Positions 62,470-64,000 of a DNA stretch of 64,000 bases are shown here, piece by piece. The position numbers were made by a program, and so were the translations under genes. The stretch's first letter is position 1. Each line of letters opens with the position of its first letter. The notes under the pieces are model-generated. The model searched no databases. It was given only the letters and a program-made list of their open reading frames with translations, and was not told the origin of the DNA. The DNA is from Bifidobacterium pseudolongum subsp. pseudolongum DSM 20099 (GTDB lineage Bacteria; Actinomycetota; Actinomycetes; Actinomycetales; Bifidobacteriaceae), in assembly GCF_000771225.1 (NCBI RefSeq), contig NZ_JDTZ01000008.1:1-64000 (forward strand). The letters run 5' to 3'.

Positions 62470-64000
62470 ATGACCAACAAGCGCAACACTCCCCCGACCG
62501 CCGCGCATGGCGGCTATGACCGCGGCATGCGGCTGCGGTCGATGCTCAAGGCGGATGGGCGGCCATGGCTCACACCCGTCCTCTGCCTGCTCGCCGTGAC
62601 CGCCGTCATCATCGGCGCGTTCATCGTCAGTTCCGTCACCGAACGGCACGTCAAGCTCGACGACGGCACCGTGTGGGTGACGTCGCGCAACGACGGCAAG
62701 GCCGCGCGTTTCAACGTGAGGCTCCAGGAACCGGATGTGGCGGTCATCGCCTCGGGCGCGCAATTCGACGTCGCGCAGACGGACGGCGTGGCATTGCTCG
62801 ACGAGGATGCCTCGGCCTCGGCGATCGACCAGGCGACGATCTCGATGGCGGACACGACGCCGACGAAGAACGGCATGCGCAGCTATGTGGGCGGCAACGC
62901 CGTCGCGATGTTCGACGCACGGCGCGGCAGCGTATGGGTCGGCACTGCAAACGATGTCAAATCGATCAGCCCCGTCGACAGCGATCCCACGATGGAACTC
63001 GGGGTGGGCGGCAAGGTCGCCGTCACGCACGACGGTACCGTCTACGGCTACCGGCCGCGCGACGCGAAAGTCCTCGCCGTCGACATCGAGCAATCCCCGC
63101 AGCCGCGCGAGGTCGCATCGCTCGCCGACGGCGGGCAGCATGCCGATTCGTTCACAGTGGTCGGCGACCGTCCGGTCATCTCCGACGGCGACCGCATCAT
63201 CTGGGACAAGGGCAGCGCCGTTTTCAAGGACGCCGGTCCGCTCACACTGCAGGCGCCAAGCGCCGACGGCGGGCAGCGTGACTGGGTCGCCGCGGGCGCG
63301 CAAAGCGGACTGGCGGTCGTCGACCTCACCGCGAACGGCGGCTCGCCGCGGCTGCTCGCATCGGGGGGCAAGGGCGAAGCGGCCCAGCCGGTGTCGCTCG
63401 ACGGCTGCGTCTACGGCGCATGGTCGCAGCAGTCGAACAACATGATCAAGACATGTTCGGCATCGTCCGGCGAACATTTCAAGACGCTCGAAGACGTCAC
63501 GGGCACATCACAGCTCGTGTTCCGCGTCAACCACCGGTTCGTCGTGCTCAACGACGTGCTCAACGGCAACCTGTGGAACCCGGACGTCAACACGGACGTC
63601 ATCAAGATCCAATGGAAAAAGATCGAGACAAAACAGGAGAACCGCGAGCAAAGCAACGACAAATCGACGAACAGCAAGCGCAATTTCGAAAAACAGTGCT
63701 CGACGCAATCCGGGCAGATCAAGGCCGAAGGCGACGAGTTCGGTGCGCGCGTCGGCTCGCACCAGATCCTCGACGTGCTGCGCAACGACGAGCAGACCGA
63801 CTGCTCGGTGCTGCGCATCACCTCGGTGAGCGCACCGAAGAACGGGACGATAAGCGTCTCGCCGATCTACGACGGGCGCTATCTGCAGCTCAACGCGACC
63901 GATGCGCCGAGCGGCACGGAGACGTTCAGCTACGAGATCAGCGACGGGCGTGACCAGACGAGTTCGGCGACGGTCACACTCAAGTTCAATTCCTCCGGCA
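62470..64000 (+). CDS. Large membrane-anchored surface protein (Fn3-type of the PFNA cluster), partial
   Basis: Starts at ATG 62470 after AGGAGG and runs past the window end, with 510 residues visible. A cytoplasmic basic start, one membrane helix (about residues 35-57) and a long extracellular part follow. The first 300 extracellular residues resemble a beta-propeller-like region (repeated VGDRPVISDGDRIIW-like strands). A charged linker (about 375-415) leads into an Ig/cadherin-like module with LDVLRNDEQTDC and GTISVSPIYDG. By position it is the fn3 gene of the PFNA cluster, although the Fn3 domains themselves would lie beyond the window. Confidence 0.8.
   Translation, partial: MTNKRNTPPTAAHGGYDRGMRLRSMLKADGRPWLTPVLCLLAVTAVIIGAFIVSSVTERHVKLDDGTVWVTSRNDGKAARFNVRLQEPDVAVIASGAQFDVAQTDGVALLDEDASASAIDQATISMADTTPTKNGMRSYVGGNAVAMFDARRGSVWVGTANDVKSISPVDSDPTMELGVGGKVAVTHDGTVYGYRPRDAKVLAVDIEQSPQPREVASLADGGQHADSFTVVGDRPVISDGDRIIWDKGSAVFKDAGPLTLQAPSADGGQRDWVAAGAQSGLAVVDLTANGGSPRLLASGGKGEAAQPVSLDGCVYGAWSQQSNNMIKTCSASSGEHFKTLEDVTGTSQLVFRVNHRFVVLNDVLNGNLWNPDVNTDVIKIQWKKIETKQENREQSNDKSTNSKRNFEKQCSTQSGQIKAEGDEFGARVGSHQILDVLRNDEQTDCSVLRITSVSAPKNGTISVSPIYDGRYLQLNATDAPSGTETFSYEISDGRDQTSSATVTLKFNSSG

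Overview
The window reads as chromosomal DNA of a high-GC actinobacterium, almost certainly a Bifidobacterium. The evidence is strong GC bias at third codon positions, actinobacterial gene types (RNase J with a long basic N-terminus, paired AdnAB-like helicase-nucleases, a PknB-type kinase followed by a large membrane-anchored surface protein as in the bifidobacterial PFNA cluster), anaerobic metabolism (class III ribonucleotide reductase, a giant acyl-CoA dehydratase activase) and no respiratory genes. The species cannot be fixed from the sequence alone.

Region 1 (1-12700) is a type I-E CRISPR-Cas locus, visibly less GC-rich than the rest. An array of at least 29 repeats and 28 spacers (31-1766) lies downstream of a complete cas3-cas8e-cse2-cas7e-cas5e-cas6e-cas1-cas2 operon. 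Array and operon are both read on the minus strand, and the presumed leader lies between cas2 and the array. The cas junctions from cas3 to cas6e and between cas1 and cas2 overlap, so the cassette is translationally coupled. On the far side, upstream of cas3, are two degenerate repeats with a short spacer-like gap, a Fic-family gene broken by an in-frame amber codon, and a third, nearly intact orphan repeat whose first bases are the Fic stop codon. This flank is the most unusual part of the window. It may be a decayed second array or a crRNA-like regulatory RNA.

Region 2 (12700-33900) is mixed housekeeping: a glutamate-cysteine ligase homologue, the giant activase, a TMEM175-type channel and a DUF1304 protein, the anaerobic ribonucleotide reductase nrdD-nrdG behind a pair of NrdR-box-like sites, xseAB, an EEP phosphatase, tRNA-Arg(CCU), a DUF4391-like protein, a Ppx/GppA phosphatase, an aminotransferase, a Gfo/Idh/MocA oxidoreductase and an unknown acidic protein.

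Region 3 (33888-40328) is a compact four-gene minus-strand cluster: C45-type Ntn hydrolase, PepC cysteine aminopeptidase, APC amino-acid transporter with a long cytoplasmic tail, and cytoplasmic S10 serine carboxypeptidase. It looks like a peptide or amide-conjugate breakdown unit with its own carrier.

Region 4 (40647-60724, minus strand) is core metabolism and DNA repair: def, glmM, pepN, RNase J, dapA, a GNAT-MFS-dapB chain joined by 4-base overlaps, and two very large helicase-nuclease subunits. Region 5 (61003-64000, plus strand) starts a new operon with a membrane Ser/Thr kinase and a membrane-anchored surface protein that runs off the end of the window.
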